Source of the DNA: Croceimicrobium hydrocarbonivorans
GTDB lineage: Bacteria; Bacteroidota; Bacteroidia; Flavobacteriales; Schleiferiaceae
Assembly (NCBI RefSeq): GCF_014524565.1
Contig: NZ_CP060139.1
Span: 3,355,501-3,419,500, forward strand
Direction: 5' to 3'
Length of the DNA stretch: 64,000 bases
This document shows positions 51,943-60,090 of this stretch, piece by piece. The notes under the pieces were generated by a model. The model was not told the origin of the DNA. It worked only from the letters and a program-made list of their open reading frames with translations, and searched no databases. The position numbers and the translations under genes are program-made. Each line of letters begins with the position of its first letter. The first letter of the stretch is position 1.

Positions 51943-53412
51943 TTAAAGTTCACCGCTCCTCAAATAGGAACTGAAGAGGTCCGCGAAATTGAAGCCATCC
52001 TCTAAGCGCTCCTTATTTAATCGTGAATATTCGGAGAGGGCCCACAGAACCAGCTCCATTAAAAAGTAGCGATCCTCTTTTGCCACATTGCTTTGGTAGG
52101 CATCCATCAAATTATTGAGTGGGCCGATGCCTTCCAGAGCTTTTTGGTATTCGGCATCGCTCCATTCAAATAGCATATCCAAAGTTTTACCTTGAGCAAA
52201 CCAGTCGATCAGCGCTTTATAAGGATTATTCTGATCACTGGATTTAAGATCTTCCAGAGCAGGGAAGTATTCGGGTAGAATGCTCTTAACTGCCGCTCCA
52301 ATCAAGTTTTCGGCTACAATTCCCGCTCCTTCTTGTTCTCCTTCATACACCAATTCTACTTTACCCGTAATGGCAGGGATAATGCCCATAAAGTCCAATA
52401 AGCGCACTTGGGTTTGCTTACTGCCATCAATAAGTGCGCGACGTTCGGCAGTACTTACCAGGTTCTCCAAGGCCGAGATGGTTAAACGGGTAGAAACCCC
52501 GCTCTTCGCGTCGATATATTCGTTTTCACGTGCTTCAAAGGCGATTTGCTCTAGGAGTTCCAAAGCTGGATCAGGAATAGCCACACGTTCACTTTGCTCC
52601 AATTGCAATTTGGCTTCCTGACGGGTAATCTCCCTCGCGGTTTTACGGTCCTTGGGATAATGCGTTAAAATCTGACTACCAATACGGTCTTTCAAGGGGG
52701 TTACAATAGAACCACGGTTGGTATAATCTTCAGGATTGGCGGTGAATACAAATTGCACATCCAGAGGTAAACGAAGCTTAAAGCCACGAATCTGAATATC
52801 GCCTTCCTGCAAAATATTAAAAAGCGCTACCTGAATGCGCGCCTGAAGGTCGGGTAGTTCATTGATCACAAAAATGCAGCGGTGAGCACGCGGGATCATT
52901 CCAAAGTGGATGCTTAATTCATCCGAATATGAAACCTTGAGATTGGCGGCTTTAATTGGATCTACATCACCAATAAGGTCTGCAATACTCACATCGGGAG
53001 TGGCCAATTTCTCAAAATAACGATCTTCACGATGCAGCCATTTTATTGGACTGTCATCACCCATTTCGGCAATGCGACTTTTAGCCCAACGGGAGAGGGG
53101 AGCCATAGGATCATCATTTAGATCACTGCCTTCCAGCACAGGGATGTACTCATCCAAGAGGGCCGTCATTTGGCGTGCTAAGCGGGTTTTTGCCTGTCCG
53201 CGTAAACCCAGGAAATTAATATTATGACCGGCAAGTAAAGCTCTTTCCACATCCGGAATAACCGTGTTTTCATAGCCATGTATGCCTTCGAACACCTTTT
53301 CTCCAGCTTGTAATTTGCTGATTAGGTTTTGGCGAATCTCAGTTTTTATGTTGCGACTTTGATAGCCGCTTTTCTTTAAATCACCTAAGGTTTTAATCTT
53401 GGAGTAGTCCAT
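51943..53412 (-). CDS. MoxR/ChlI-type AAA+ ATPase
   Basis: 489 residues. The P-loop NFLGLRGQAKTRLARQM (~75-91) has RGQAKTR instead of the usual GxxGxGK. The Walker B region reads RCIFVINELPDLQARIQVAL (~177-196), with Asn in place of the usual Asp before Glu. A sensor I-like VQFVFTANPEDYTNRG follows. The family is usually annotated as magnesium chelatase or sigma54-interacting ATPase, though no chlorophyll genes exist here. It works with the VWA protein encoded one base upstream; MoxR/VWA pairs act as chaperones that insert cofactors or remodel targets. The altered P-loop is a feature of this subfamily, so ATP binding needs testing. Confidence 0.8.
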   Translation of the reverse strand: MDYSKIKTLGDLKKSGYQSRNIKTEIRQNLISKLQAGEKVFEGIHGYENTVIPDVERALLAGHNINFLGLRGQAKTRLARQMTALLDEYIPVLEGSDLNDDPMAPLSRWAKSRIAEMGDDSPIKWLHREDRYFEKLATPDVSIADLIGDVDPIKAANLKVSYSDELSIHFGMIPRAHRCIFVINELPDLQARIQVALFNILQEGDIQIRGFKLRLPLDVQFVFTANPEDYTNRGSIVTPLKDRIGSQILTHYPKDRKTAREITRQEAKLQLEQSERVAIPDPALELLEQIAFEARENEYIDAKSGVSTRLTISALENLVSTAERRALIDGSKQTQVRLLDFMGIIPAITGKVELVYEGEQEGAGIVAENLIGAAVKSILPEYFPALEDLKSSDQNNPYKALIDWFAQGKTLDMLFEWSDAEYQKALEGIGPLNNLMDAYQSNVAKEDRYFLMELVLWALSEYSRLNKERLEDGFNFADLFSSYLRSGEL

Positions 53413-53413
53413 C

Positions 53414-54517
53414 TTAGTTTATTCTACGCTTGCGATTGTTTTCGTAATCCTGAAATATAAAGTCACCCAGGCCATTGAGCCCGGTATAAAAGGCCTTACC
53501 CTTATTGGCTTGGGTAAAGTGTTCTACAAATTGTTGCAGATAAGGGTCCTGGGCAATCATAAAGGTGGTGATGGGAATGCCGGCTCGGCGGCAAGCCGCT
53601 GCACGATTGTAACATTTGCCAACGATATAATCATCCAGGCCAAAGCTGTTCTTATAATAGCTTCCATCGGGTTCATGCAAACAGCTGGGCTTTCCATCCG
53701 TAATCATGAAAATTTGCTTGTTGCTGTTTTTCTTTTTCCGCAATAGGTCCATGGCTAAATCTAGGCCAGCTACCGTATTGGTATGATAGGGCCCTACCTT
53801 TAAATAGGGCACTTCTTCCAATTCAATTTGCCAGGCATCATTGCCAAATACAATAATGTCCAGCGTATCCTTGGGGTAGCGAGTTTTAATAAATTCGGCG
53901 AGAGCTAGTGCCACGCGTTTGGCAGGAGTAATGCGATCTTCACCGTAAAGAATCATGGAATGACTGATGTCGATCATCAAAACGGTGCTTAGTTGAGCCT
54001 TGTAAAATTGCTCATTCACCACCAGGTCATCCTGACTCATCCTCAGATCATCAATGCCATTATTAGCATAGGCATTTTTCAGACTCTGAGGCATATCAAT
54101 TTGCTCCAGGCTGTCGCCAAATTGATAGGGGCGGTGGTCACTGCTGTTTTCATCACCGGGACCCGCATGTTTGGTTTGATGATTTCCTGTTTGGCTTTTT
54201 TTGAGTTTACCAAAGACTTGCTCCAGGGCTCGATGCCGGATGGCACGCTCCGTTTTGGCAGTCATGGCTAAACCCGAACCACCACCATCATCAATCTCTT
54301 CTCGAAGGAAACCTTTCTTTTTAAGGTCTTCGATAAAGTCGTCGATTGTATAATCTTTGGTACTCAGCTCGTACTCCTGATCCAGAGCACGCAGCCAATC
54401 TATAGCCTCGTCCACATCGCCACTGCTGTGCAAGAGGAGTTCTTTAAACACTTCCAGCAGGCGATCAAAAGTACTTTGACTTTTGCCTTTGTACTTACTA
54501 AAACGCAATCCTTGCAT
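53414..54517 (-). CDS. VWA-domain protein, partner of the MoxR ATPase
   Basis: 367 residues. A helical N-terminal part (~1-165) is followed by a von Willebrand A domain (~175-355) with the metal-ion site DISHSMILYG (DxSxS) at ~182. ITPAKRVALALAEFIKTRYP and IFMITDGKPSCL (later Asp) complete the site. The gene is immediately upstream of the MoxR gene with one base between them, a fixed pair in this phylum. VWA partners bind the substrate that the AAA ring acts on. There is no signal peptide, so it is cytoplasmic. Confidence 0.85.
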   Translation of the reverse strand: MQGLRFSKYKGKSQSTFDRLLEVFKELLLHSSGDVDEAIDWLRALDQEYELSTKDYTIDDFIEDLKKKGFLREEIDDGGGSGLAMTAKTERAIRHRALEQVFGKLKKSQTGNHQTKHAGPGDENSSDHRPYQFGDSLEQIDMPQSLKNAYANNGIDDLRMSQDDLVVNEQFYKAQLSTVLMIDISHSMILYGEDRITPAKRVALALAEFIKTRYPKDTLDIIVFGNDAWQIELEEVPYLKVGPYHTNTVAGLDLAMDLLRKKKNSNKQIFMITDGKPSCLHEPDGSYYKNSFGLDDYIVGKCYNRAAACRRAGIPITTFMIAQDPYLQQFVEHFTQANKGKAFYTGLNGLGDFIFQDYENNRKRRIN

Positions 54518-54588
54518 AAGGGGAAATTCCTACAATTAACCCGAAGATGCAAGGAAGGTTTCAAGCTTTTGATGATGAGCTGATGCCT

Positions 54589-54843
54589 TTAATTTATAGA
54601 ACCCACCACGCGCTCCATAAATTGGTTGAGCGCTTCTTTGCGAGGAGTTCCGGCCTTAATGGCTTTGTGTACTTCCAATGCTCCATAGAAATTAGACATG
54701 AGCTCACCAATGGTTTCCAGTTCTTCGTCTTTCAATCCTTTGGCATCGGCCATGTGCTCTAAGAGTTCGATACTTTCATGAACCCAATCTTCGTCATTGG
54801 CTTCAATAAAATCTACGGCATGTTTGATTATAGGTAGGCGCAT
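54589..54843 (-). CDS. DUF6952 family protein
   Basis: 84 residues, short and acidic, all helical: MRLPIIKHAVDFIEANDEDW then ELLEHMADAKGLKDEELETI and ELMSNFYGALEVHKAI. This matches a small Bacteroidota-specific family without known function. A -7-like box TACTTTTG (54860-54867, minus strand) and an inverted repeat lie 17-39 bases upstream. It is on the same strand as the VWA/MoxR pair but 71 bases ahead of it. Confidence 0.8.
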   Translation of the reverse strand: MRLPIIKHAVDFIEANDEDWVHESIELLEHMADAKGLKDEELETIGELMSNFYGALEVHKAIKAGTPRKEALNQFMERVVGSIN

Positions 54844-54859
54844 TTTCTTTTCGTTTTGA

Positions 54860-54882
54860 CAAAAGTAATATAATGTATTACT
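54860..54882 (-). promoter_or_regulatory. -7 box of the DUF6952 gene overlapped by an inverted repeat
   Basis: TACTTTTG on the minus strand (54860-54867) shares bases with AGTAATA-N5-TATTACT (54864-54882), a perfect 7-base inverted repeat. This arrangement is what a repressor site would look like. The region is the divergent promoter region with the OsmC gene. Confidence 0.4.
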
Positions 54883-54948
54883 ATGTGTTTTATGAATTAA
54901 TAAGAATTAACTATTAATCGATATTGTACCTTGCGGCAAAATCTTCGA

Positions 54949-55359
54949 ATGGGAACAATAAGCAAGGTACGCTATCAGGGCGCTCTGCGCAATGACTTAG
55001 AGCACTTAGCCTCCGGGCAAATTATGCAGACTGATGCGCCTCTGGATAACAATGGATTGGGACAGGCATTTTCACCTACCGACCTATTAGCCACCTCATT
55101 GGCATCTTGTGCCCTTACGGTGATGGGAATTCGAGCCCGTCAGGAAGGCTTTGATCTGGAAGATTGTCAGGCTACGGTAGATAAAGTTATGGCCAGTGAG
55201 CCTCGTAGGGTGGCGGCAGTTCAAGTACGGATCCAACTTAAAGCCAATTGTTCCGAAAAGATGCAACGAATTTTGGAGGGGATAGGTCGCAATTGTCCGG
55301 TAGCTAAAAGCCTGGATCCGCAGCTTGAACAAAGCTTTGTATTTGAATGGCGGGATTAA
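54949..55359 (+). CDS. OsmC family protein
   Basis: 136 residues from the ATG at 54949. The domain is compact: an N-terminal beta part, then SPTDLLATSLASCALTVMGI (~43-62) with the conserved Cys, and a later helix with the second Cys in GRNCPVAKSLD (~113-123). OsmC/Ohr-type proteins use two Cys to reduce organic peroxides. Both Cys are present, so it may be an active peroxidase. Its mRNA may begin near the TACCTTGCGG at 54927, a box one base short of the usual TAnnTTTG. Confidence 0.85.
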   Translation: MGTISKVRYQGALRNDLEHLASGQIMQTDAPLDNNGLGQAFSPTDLLATSLASCALTVMGIRARQEGFDLEDCQATVDKVMASEPRRVAAVQVRIQLKANCSEKMQRILEGIGRNCPVAKSLDPQLEQSFVFEWRD

Positions 55360-56636
55360 GGGATTAACAAGCTACACTGGCTACTTGTACCATCCTTAAA
55401 ATAGATCTGAACTTTGTAGAGTCCGGAGCGTAAATCGTGTACGGAATAGCGCTCCATTCTAAAGTACTCCTTCATTTGATTTCCTCGCAAATCGTAAATC
55501 ACTATGCGAACAGGCTTCGCAACACTCTGTATTTTGAAATAATTTTCGCTGGGATTTGGGAAGAGTTTAATGGCGTGCAAACCATTGTTTTGGAGTCCTA
55601 TGTTTTGCCCCTTACGGTATACATCCTTGAAACTCATTTCGGCAAAGAGATAGCCACCAGCCTTGCGAATGCTTTTTACGGCATTGGTTCCAAAAGGATC
55701 TGTGGGTAAATGGGCTTCTTGAAGATTCCAATTTGCACCGGCATCAGCCGAATATAGAATTCCCGCTTTTTCATTAGATCCCTTTGATTTTAGGCCTAGC
55801 CAGATTTCATTCCCCTCGGCATAAATGCAACTGACTCCGCGTTTTTGACCAAAGGCACCATTTCCTAAAATACTCTGCAGAGCAATGCTATTCCAGCTAT
55901 TGCCGCGGTCATCACTGGAGTACAAAGTCCAATCCTGATTGGCATCCGTAGTTGCCATATAGATCTTCTGGGGGGTGCATAAAAGAATACTGGCTAAGGT
56001 GAGGTTGGGGAGATTGCTATTACTGGTTTGCACAAAAGAACCCCTTGGCTGACTCAAATAGTAAAAGCTACCGCCGATAGAAGCCCAAAGCGTATCATTA
56101 TATACATCGAAACCATTCATGAAATTGCCATTGGCAAAGGCATCCTCATGGTATTCGGTGGAATCTTTATGTCGCCAATAAAAGGAGGTAGGAGTGTTCA
56201 GCTGATAAAAGATATAGTCACCCAATTGCTGGGCCTTAATTACTCGGGCGCGATAAGTCTGACTAATGGCACTGTAGGGCATGCCTAGGGTATCGATGAT
56301 CCAATTTTGCCCTTGATCAATACTGTAATACTGAATGCCTCCAGCGGCAGCCGAAACCATGGTGGAGACAAACAGCTTTTGATTATGACTGTAAAATTGC
56401 ACGGGTATCCCATTAAAGGCAGATTGCGCCAAGGTATCCCAGGTCGCACCATAATCATCTGAATATTGCAAACCACTTAAATAGGTATGCGCATAGAGTC
56501 GACCTTGAAAATGCGTAAAAGCATCAATGGCTTCAATATCAGGGTTGTTGAGAGCATTGGTGATTCCACAAGAATCCCACTGAGCATGGGTGAAGAAAGA
56601 GCTTATAAGGAGACTGCTGAGTAGAATTTGGCGCAT
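55356..56636 (-). CDS. T9SS-secreted BNR/sialidase-like beta-propeller protein
   Basis: 426 residues with a signal peptide (to SSFFTHAQ, ~18). Repeated Asp-box-like motifs are spread along the chain: YSDDYGATWDTL (~59-70), YSIDQGQNWIID, YSSDDRGNSWNSI and YSADAGANWNLQ. These are typical of BNR/F-box propellers such as exo-sialidases and photosystem-assembly-like proteins. A T9SS type-A tail starts AIKLFPNPSENYFKI (~358). No sialidase catalytic triad is evident, so a binding role is more likely than enzymatic. It overlaps the OsmC end by four bases, convergently. Confidence 0.85.
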   Translation of the reverse strand: MRQILLSSLLISSFFTHAQWDSCGITNALNNPDIEAIDAFTHFQGRLYAHTYLSGLQYSDDYGATWDTLAQSAFNGIPVQFYSHNQKLFVSTMVSAAAGGIQYYSIDQGQNWIIDTLGMPYSAISQTYRARVIKAQQLGDYIFYQLNTPTSFYWRHKDSTEYHEDAFANGNFMNGFDVYNDTLWASIGGSFYYLSQPRGSFVQTSNSNLPNLTLASILLCTPQKIYMATTDANQDWTLYSSDDRGNSWNSIALQSILGNGAFGQKRGVSCIYAEGNEIWLGLKSKGSNEKAGILYSADAGANWNLQEAHLPTDPFGTNAVKSIRKAGGYLFAEMSFKDVYRKGQNIGLQNNGLHAIKLFPNPSENYFKIQSVAKPVRIVIYDLRGNQMKEYFRMERYSVHDLRSGLYKVQIYFKDGTSSQCSLLIP

Positions 56637-56700
56637 CTTACAATTTTTCTAGCAAAGCTAAGTGGCACTCAGAGCCCTGTCTATAGGGCAAATGTCCTAT

Positions 56701-57774
56701 TTAATCGAAGAGCCGGTATTGGCCTTTGCGCATTCTTCGGAATGACTGATAATTATAATCGCTTAGTTCCCTTCCGGCAAAATAGCGCTTGCGGGCTAGT
56801 AGGATGCTTTGTTTGATTTGTTCTGCCATTTCACCATGGCCATGCATTCTTCGGCCAAACTGGGAGTCATTTAGTTGACCATCATGACTGGCTGCTACTA
56901 GATTATAGACTTTTTGGTAGCGATCGGGATAATGCTTTTCCAGCCAAGCCAGGAATACATCTTTAACCTGACCATTGAGCCTGAGAATGGTATAGCTGAT
57001 GTTTCGCGCTCCTGCATCGGCCACCTTTTCGGCAATGTTTAATACTTCATGACTGTTTAATCCAGGGATTATTGGCGCTATAAGTACCTGTACAGGAATG
57101 CCTAAATCACTTAGTTTTTTGATAAGCGCCAATCGACGTTTAGCAGTTGCGGTGCGAGGCTCCATTTTTCGGCGCAAATCTTCGTCCAGGCTATTCAGGC
57201 TAAAAGCCACATGGACCAAATTGAGTTTATTGAGCTCAATTAGCAGATCCAAATCACGCTCAATCAGAATGTTCTTGGTGACTATGCCAACCGGATTGCG
57301 ATATTCTAAAAATACCTTCAATAAACTTCGAGTAATCTCCAACTTTCGCTCCAAGGGTTGGTAGCAATCGGTATTGCCGGATAGCATAATGGCTTCGGGC
57401 TGCCAGGAGCTTTTTTCAAAATGACGCGCTAATAGGTCGGCGGCATTGCGCTTCACCAGAATTTGTCTTTCGAAATCGAGGCCGGCATCCAAGGCCCAAT
57501 AAGTATGGGTATTGCGGGCATAGCAATAGGAGCAGCCGTGTTCGCAGCCTTGATAGGGATTTAAACTCCATTTATGTCCAATGTCAGGGCTTACTACCGC
57601 ATTCACAATGCTTTTAGCATTTACAGTAGTATACTGGGTCGCTTCATCGGCCCAAGGGTTTTCACCATTTTGATGCTGCCACTCCTGAAATTCGGGATCT
57701 TCTATATACTCTCGCGATTCAAAGGGATTATGAACTTTATCCTGGCTGCCTCTGCCACGGCGTTCAGGCTTCAT
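56701..57774 (-). CDS. PA0069-family radical SAM protein
   Basis: 357 residues. The [4Fe-4S] motif is C77-EHG-C81-SY-C84 in NPYQGCEHGCSYCYARN. It is followed by IMLSGNTDCYQPLERKLEIT, GIVTKNILIERDLDLL, VAFSLNSLDEDLRRKMEPRT and VLIAPIIPGLN. The CxxxCxxC plus PYQGCEHGC sequence marks the PA0069/Rv2578c family, related to spore photoproduct lyase. In several Bacteroidota and Proteobacteria it accompanies the imuA-imuB-dnaE2 mutagenesis cassette. Here only the S24 repressor gene, overlapping by 11 bases upstream, is present. Confidence 0.92.
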   Translation of the reverse strand: MKPERRGRGSQDKVHNPFESREYIEDPEFQEWQHQNGENPWADEATQYTTVNAKSIVNAVVSPDIGHKWSLNPYQGCEHGCSYCYARNTHTYWALDAGLDFERQILVKRNAADLLARHFEKSSWQPEAIMLSGNTDCYQPLERKLEITRSLLKVFLEYRNPVGIVTKNILIERDLDLLIELNKLNLVHVAFSLNSLDEDLRRKMEPRTATAKRRLALIKKLSDLGIPVQVLIAPIIPGLNSHEVLNIAEKVADAGARNISYTILRLNGQVKDVFLAWLEKHYPDRYQKVYNLVAASHDGQLNDSQFGRRMHGHGEMAEQIKQSILLARKRYFAGRELSDYNYQSFRRMRKGQYRLFD

Positions 57775-58561
57775 TTTTTAACCTGAATTTCAATTCCTGA
57801 AGCTCTGTTTTCAGTTCATCAATACCCTGCATCATCTTTTGATAATGCATATCCTGTAAGTCCTTTTCGCCGGGCACCTGAAAGCTTAGAATTCCTTTGG
57901 CCCGCCAAACTTCCAAAATCTCCAAGGCATCCAAATAATAAGGCTTGTACTCGGTATTATCAGATTTAAGCAATAAGCGATTCTTGGAGCTCAGCTCATT
58001 TTCAATTCGCTTGTAAACGATGCCATCATTAAGGGTGAGTAAAATGTAGCAGGCATTATTCTTCAGGGTTTCCCAGTTTTCTTCGAACTCACCAATAATG
58101 TAAGATCCCGGTTGAACCGGCAACATGGAGTCTCCTTCAATTTGAAAAATCCGCAGGGTACCGCTTTGCTGTAATTCAGGGAGAGGAAGGCTAATTGATT
58201 TTAAGCCTTCGATATATTCTGTGTCCGCATAACCTTGCGTATAACCAGCGGCAGCCTTTTGGGGAATCAAACTAATTAACTCTCGGCCGGAAGGCTCAAC
58301 CGCCACAGGTAATATGCGAAGAGGATAATCACTGCGAATGGGACTGGGACTCTTTTGATCCAGCTTTTTATAGAGTAGGGCTTCCAGAGAAACTCCGAAG
58401 AGATGGCAAAAGAGCTGCAAGGTATCCAAACGGGGTTCCGAGCGAGCATCCTCATAAGCGCCAATTAAGCTTCGATTAACATTGAGCTTTTCGGCAAGCT
58501 GAGCTTGAGTCCAGCCCTTTTGCTTGCGTAAAATCCGAATATTAGGTCCAAGTTGTTTCAA
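57764..58561 (-). CDS. XRE-family repressor with S24 (LexA-like) self-cleaving domain
   Basis: 265 residues; the start is a TTG (58561) because no in-frame ATG lies upstream. A helix-turn-helix (~5-60) has KGWTQAQLAEKLNVNRSLIG and AYEDARSEPR. The S24 domain has Ala105-Gly106 as cleavage pair (QKAAAGYTQG), Ser145 in EGDSMLP and Lys184 in VYKRIENE. A helical tail of ~60 residues follows. It should be a DNA-damage responsive repressor that cleaves itself on RecA filaments and so controls itself and the downstream radical SAM gene. Confidence 0.88.
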   Translation of the reverse strand: MKQLGPNIRILRKQKGWTQAQLAEKLNVNRSLIGAYEDARSEPRLDTLQLFCHLFGVSLEALLYKKLDQKSPSPIRSDYPLRILPVAVEPSGRELISLIPQKAAAGYTQGYADTEYIEGLKSISLPLPELQQSGTLRIFQIEGDSMLPVQPGSYIIGEFEENWETLKNNACYILLTLNDGIVYKRIENELSSKNRLLLKSDNTEYKPYYLDALEILEVWRAKGILSFQVPGEKDLQDMHYQKMMQGIDELKTELQELKFRLKNEA

Positions 58562-58683
58562 GAGAAAAAGATTTGTTGCTAAAATAAAAAGAATGCTAAA
58601 AATATAAGAATACTTTAATTTTTATTTTCAACATTTGACTCGAACAATTGATCTTTGTACTTGTCAATTTCCAAAAACATCTC

Positions 58684-59535
58684 ATGCGTAAGATTATTCG
58701 AATTAGCGATGCCATGACGGCCCACATGCCCGGACTTAAAACCTGGCGTGCTTTGCCGGTACCTGGCATTTCGCAGCTCGACCCCTATATATTCCTTAAC
58801 CATCATGGTTATGAAGAGTTTCCTGCCAATAACCAAGGATTGCCATTTGGTCCGCATCCCCACCGAGGCTTTGAAACCCTCACCTTTATTGTTGAAGGTG
58901 AATTGGTGCATCAGGATAGCCAAGGTTTTTCCAGCCGAATTTTAAAGGGCGGGGTGCAATGGATGACTGCCGGAGCCGGGATTATCCACTCTGAAACTTC
59001 TTCGGATGAATTTTTGGAAAAAGGCGGCCCAATGGAGATTTTGCAATTGTGGATCAATTTACCAGCTGCCCAAAAAATGAGTCCGGCTCATTATCAAGGT
59101 TTCCAAAAAGAGGAAATTCCAGAACTTAGAATAGGAGAGGGCTTCAAACTCAATTTAATATGTGGTACTTACGATGGTTCTGAAGGACCGGTACAAAGTC
59201 CTTATCCTCAGTTTATGAGCACTTTGGAGGCTCCTGCCGGAAGCAGACTTCATTGGGATTCTAAGACAGAGCAAATATTCTTTTACTTGGTCAAAGGCTC
59301 TATTAAGGTCAATGGACGAGAAATGAATAAACGTCAGCTAGCACAATTTGAAGGCAGTCCCGGTTCCATGGATATCGAAGTTCTGGATGATGCCTACATC
59401 ATATTAGGCGAGGCGGAACCCATCAATGAACCGGTTGTTTCCTATGGTCCTTTTGTGATGAATTCCGAAGCGGAAATCCAACAAGCGATTATGGATTATC
59501 AAGCTGGAAAAATGGGCCGTTGGACAGAGTCCTAA
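58684..59535 (+). CDS. Pirin family bicupin
   Basis: 283 residues from the ATG at 58684; the longer open frame upstream is not supported. The pirin signature is FGPHPHRGFETLTFIVEG (His58, His60 metal ligands), then GGVQWMTAGAGIIHSE (~97-112) and the C-terminal cupin with EQIFFYLVKGSIKVNG. Pirins are iron-containing proteins; some oxidise quercetin and others act as redox cofactors. The physiological role here is unknown. The gene ends tail-to-tail with the next lipoprotein, overlapping by four bases. Confidence 0.92.
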   Translation: MRKIIRISDAMTAHMPGLKTWRALPVPGISQLDPYIFLNHHGYEEFPANNQGLPFGPHPHRGFETLTFIVEGELVHQDSQGFSSRILKGGVQWMTAGAGIIHSETSSDEFLEKGGPMEILQLWINLPAAQKMSPAHYQGFQKEEIPELRIGEGFKLNLICGTYDGSEGPVQSPYPQFMSTLEAPAGSRLHWDSKTEQIFFYLVKGSIKVNGREMNKRQLAQFEGSPGSMDIEVLDDAYIILGEAEPINEPVVSYGPFVMNSEAEIQQAIMDYQAGKMGRWTES

Positions 59536-60044
59536 TTTCGACCCGGAGGTAAGACCCCACCGGCCTCGATCCAAAGGGAATCCAAACGTCGTATATAAGT
59601 TTCCCAGCCCGGAATACTATCCATCAAGTTGAATTGAATGGCATGTGCCGTATTGTCTTTCTTTAAGTATAGGTCAATATTGCAACCATCCGAAGGTAGA
59701 TTTCCCGATTGATGATTCAATTGTTGGAAAGCTGCCATATCCAAATTATAGTACAGGCTGTCTAACCAGGCCAGTCGTACGTAAAAAGCTGTATCGATCA
59801 GGGTATCGTAGGGAGCTTGGCCCCAGCCTTGAATGCGTTGGTATAAATGGATGCTATCGCGGCTAATCCGCATGGTGTCTGCTCGGGAATTCCAGCCACA
59901 GGTGATAGCATATTGCACTTCGATACTGGGAATGATCACTGTGTCGTTTAGATCAGGACTGGATCCTTGATTTTCTTCCTTCCGGCAATTTTGTAAAACG
60001 AAAAGCAAGAGGAAGAAGAAGCTAAGTCGGATTGCATTCTTCAT
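59532..60044 (-). CDS. Lipoprotein, function unknown
   Basis: 170 residues with a lipoprotein signal (FFLLLFVLQNC, Cys at ~20). The short body contains VQYAITCGWNSRADTMRISR (~44-63) and a Cys-containing GNLPSDGCNIDLYLKK (~114-129), a possible disulfide pair. The pattern (beta-strands around a later IQFNLMDSIPGWETYIRRLD) is common among Bacteroidota lipoproteins but I recognise no family. It is divergent from the PorE-like gene, about 45 bases away. Confidence 0.6.
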   Translation of the reverse strand: MKNAIRLSFFFLLLFVLQNCRKEENQGSSPDLNDTVIIPSIEVQYAITCGWNSRADTMRISRDSIHLYQRIQGWGQAPYDTLIDTAFYVRLAWLDSLYYNLDMAAFQQLNHQSGNLPSDGCNIDLYLKKDNTAHAIQFNLMDSIPGWETYIRRLDSLWIEAGGVLPPGRN

Positions 60045-60090
60045 ATTTGCAGGATTCTTGTTTAGGAAGGTATACTCTAATTACGTTTAT

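Noticed and set aside
54931-54948. Upstream TTG start for OsmC
   Set aside because: It lies in the presumed promoter box and the ATG at 54949 gives the standard family length.
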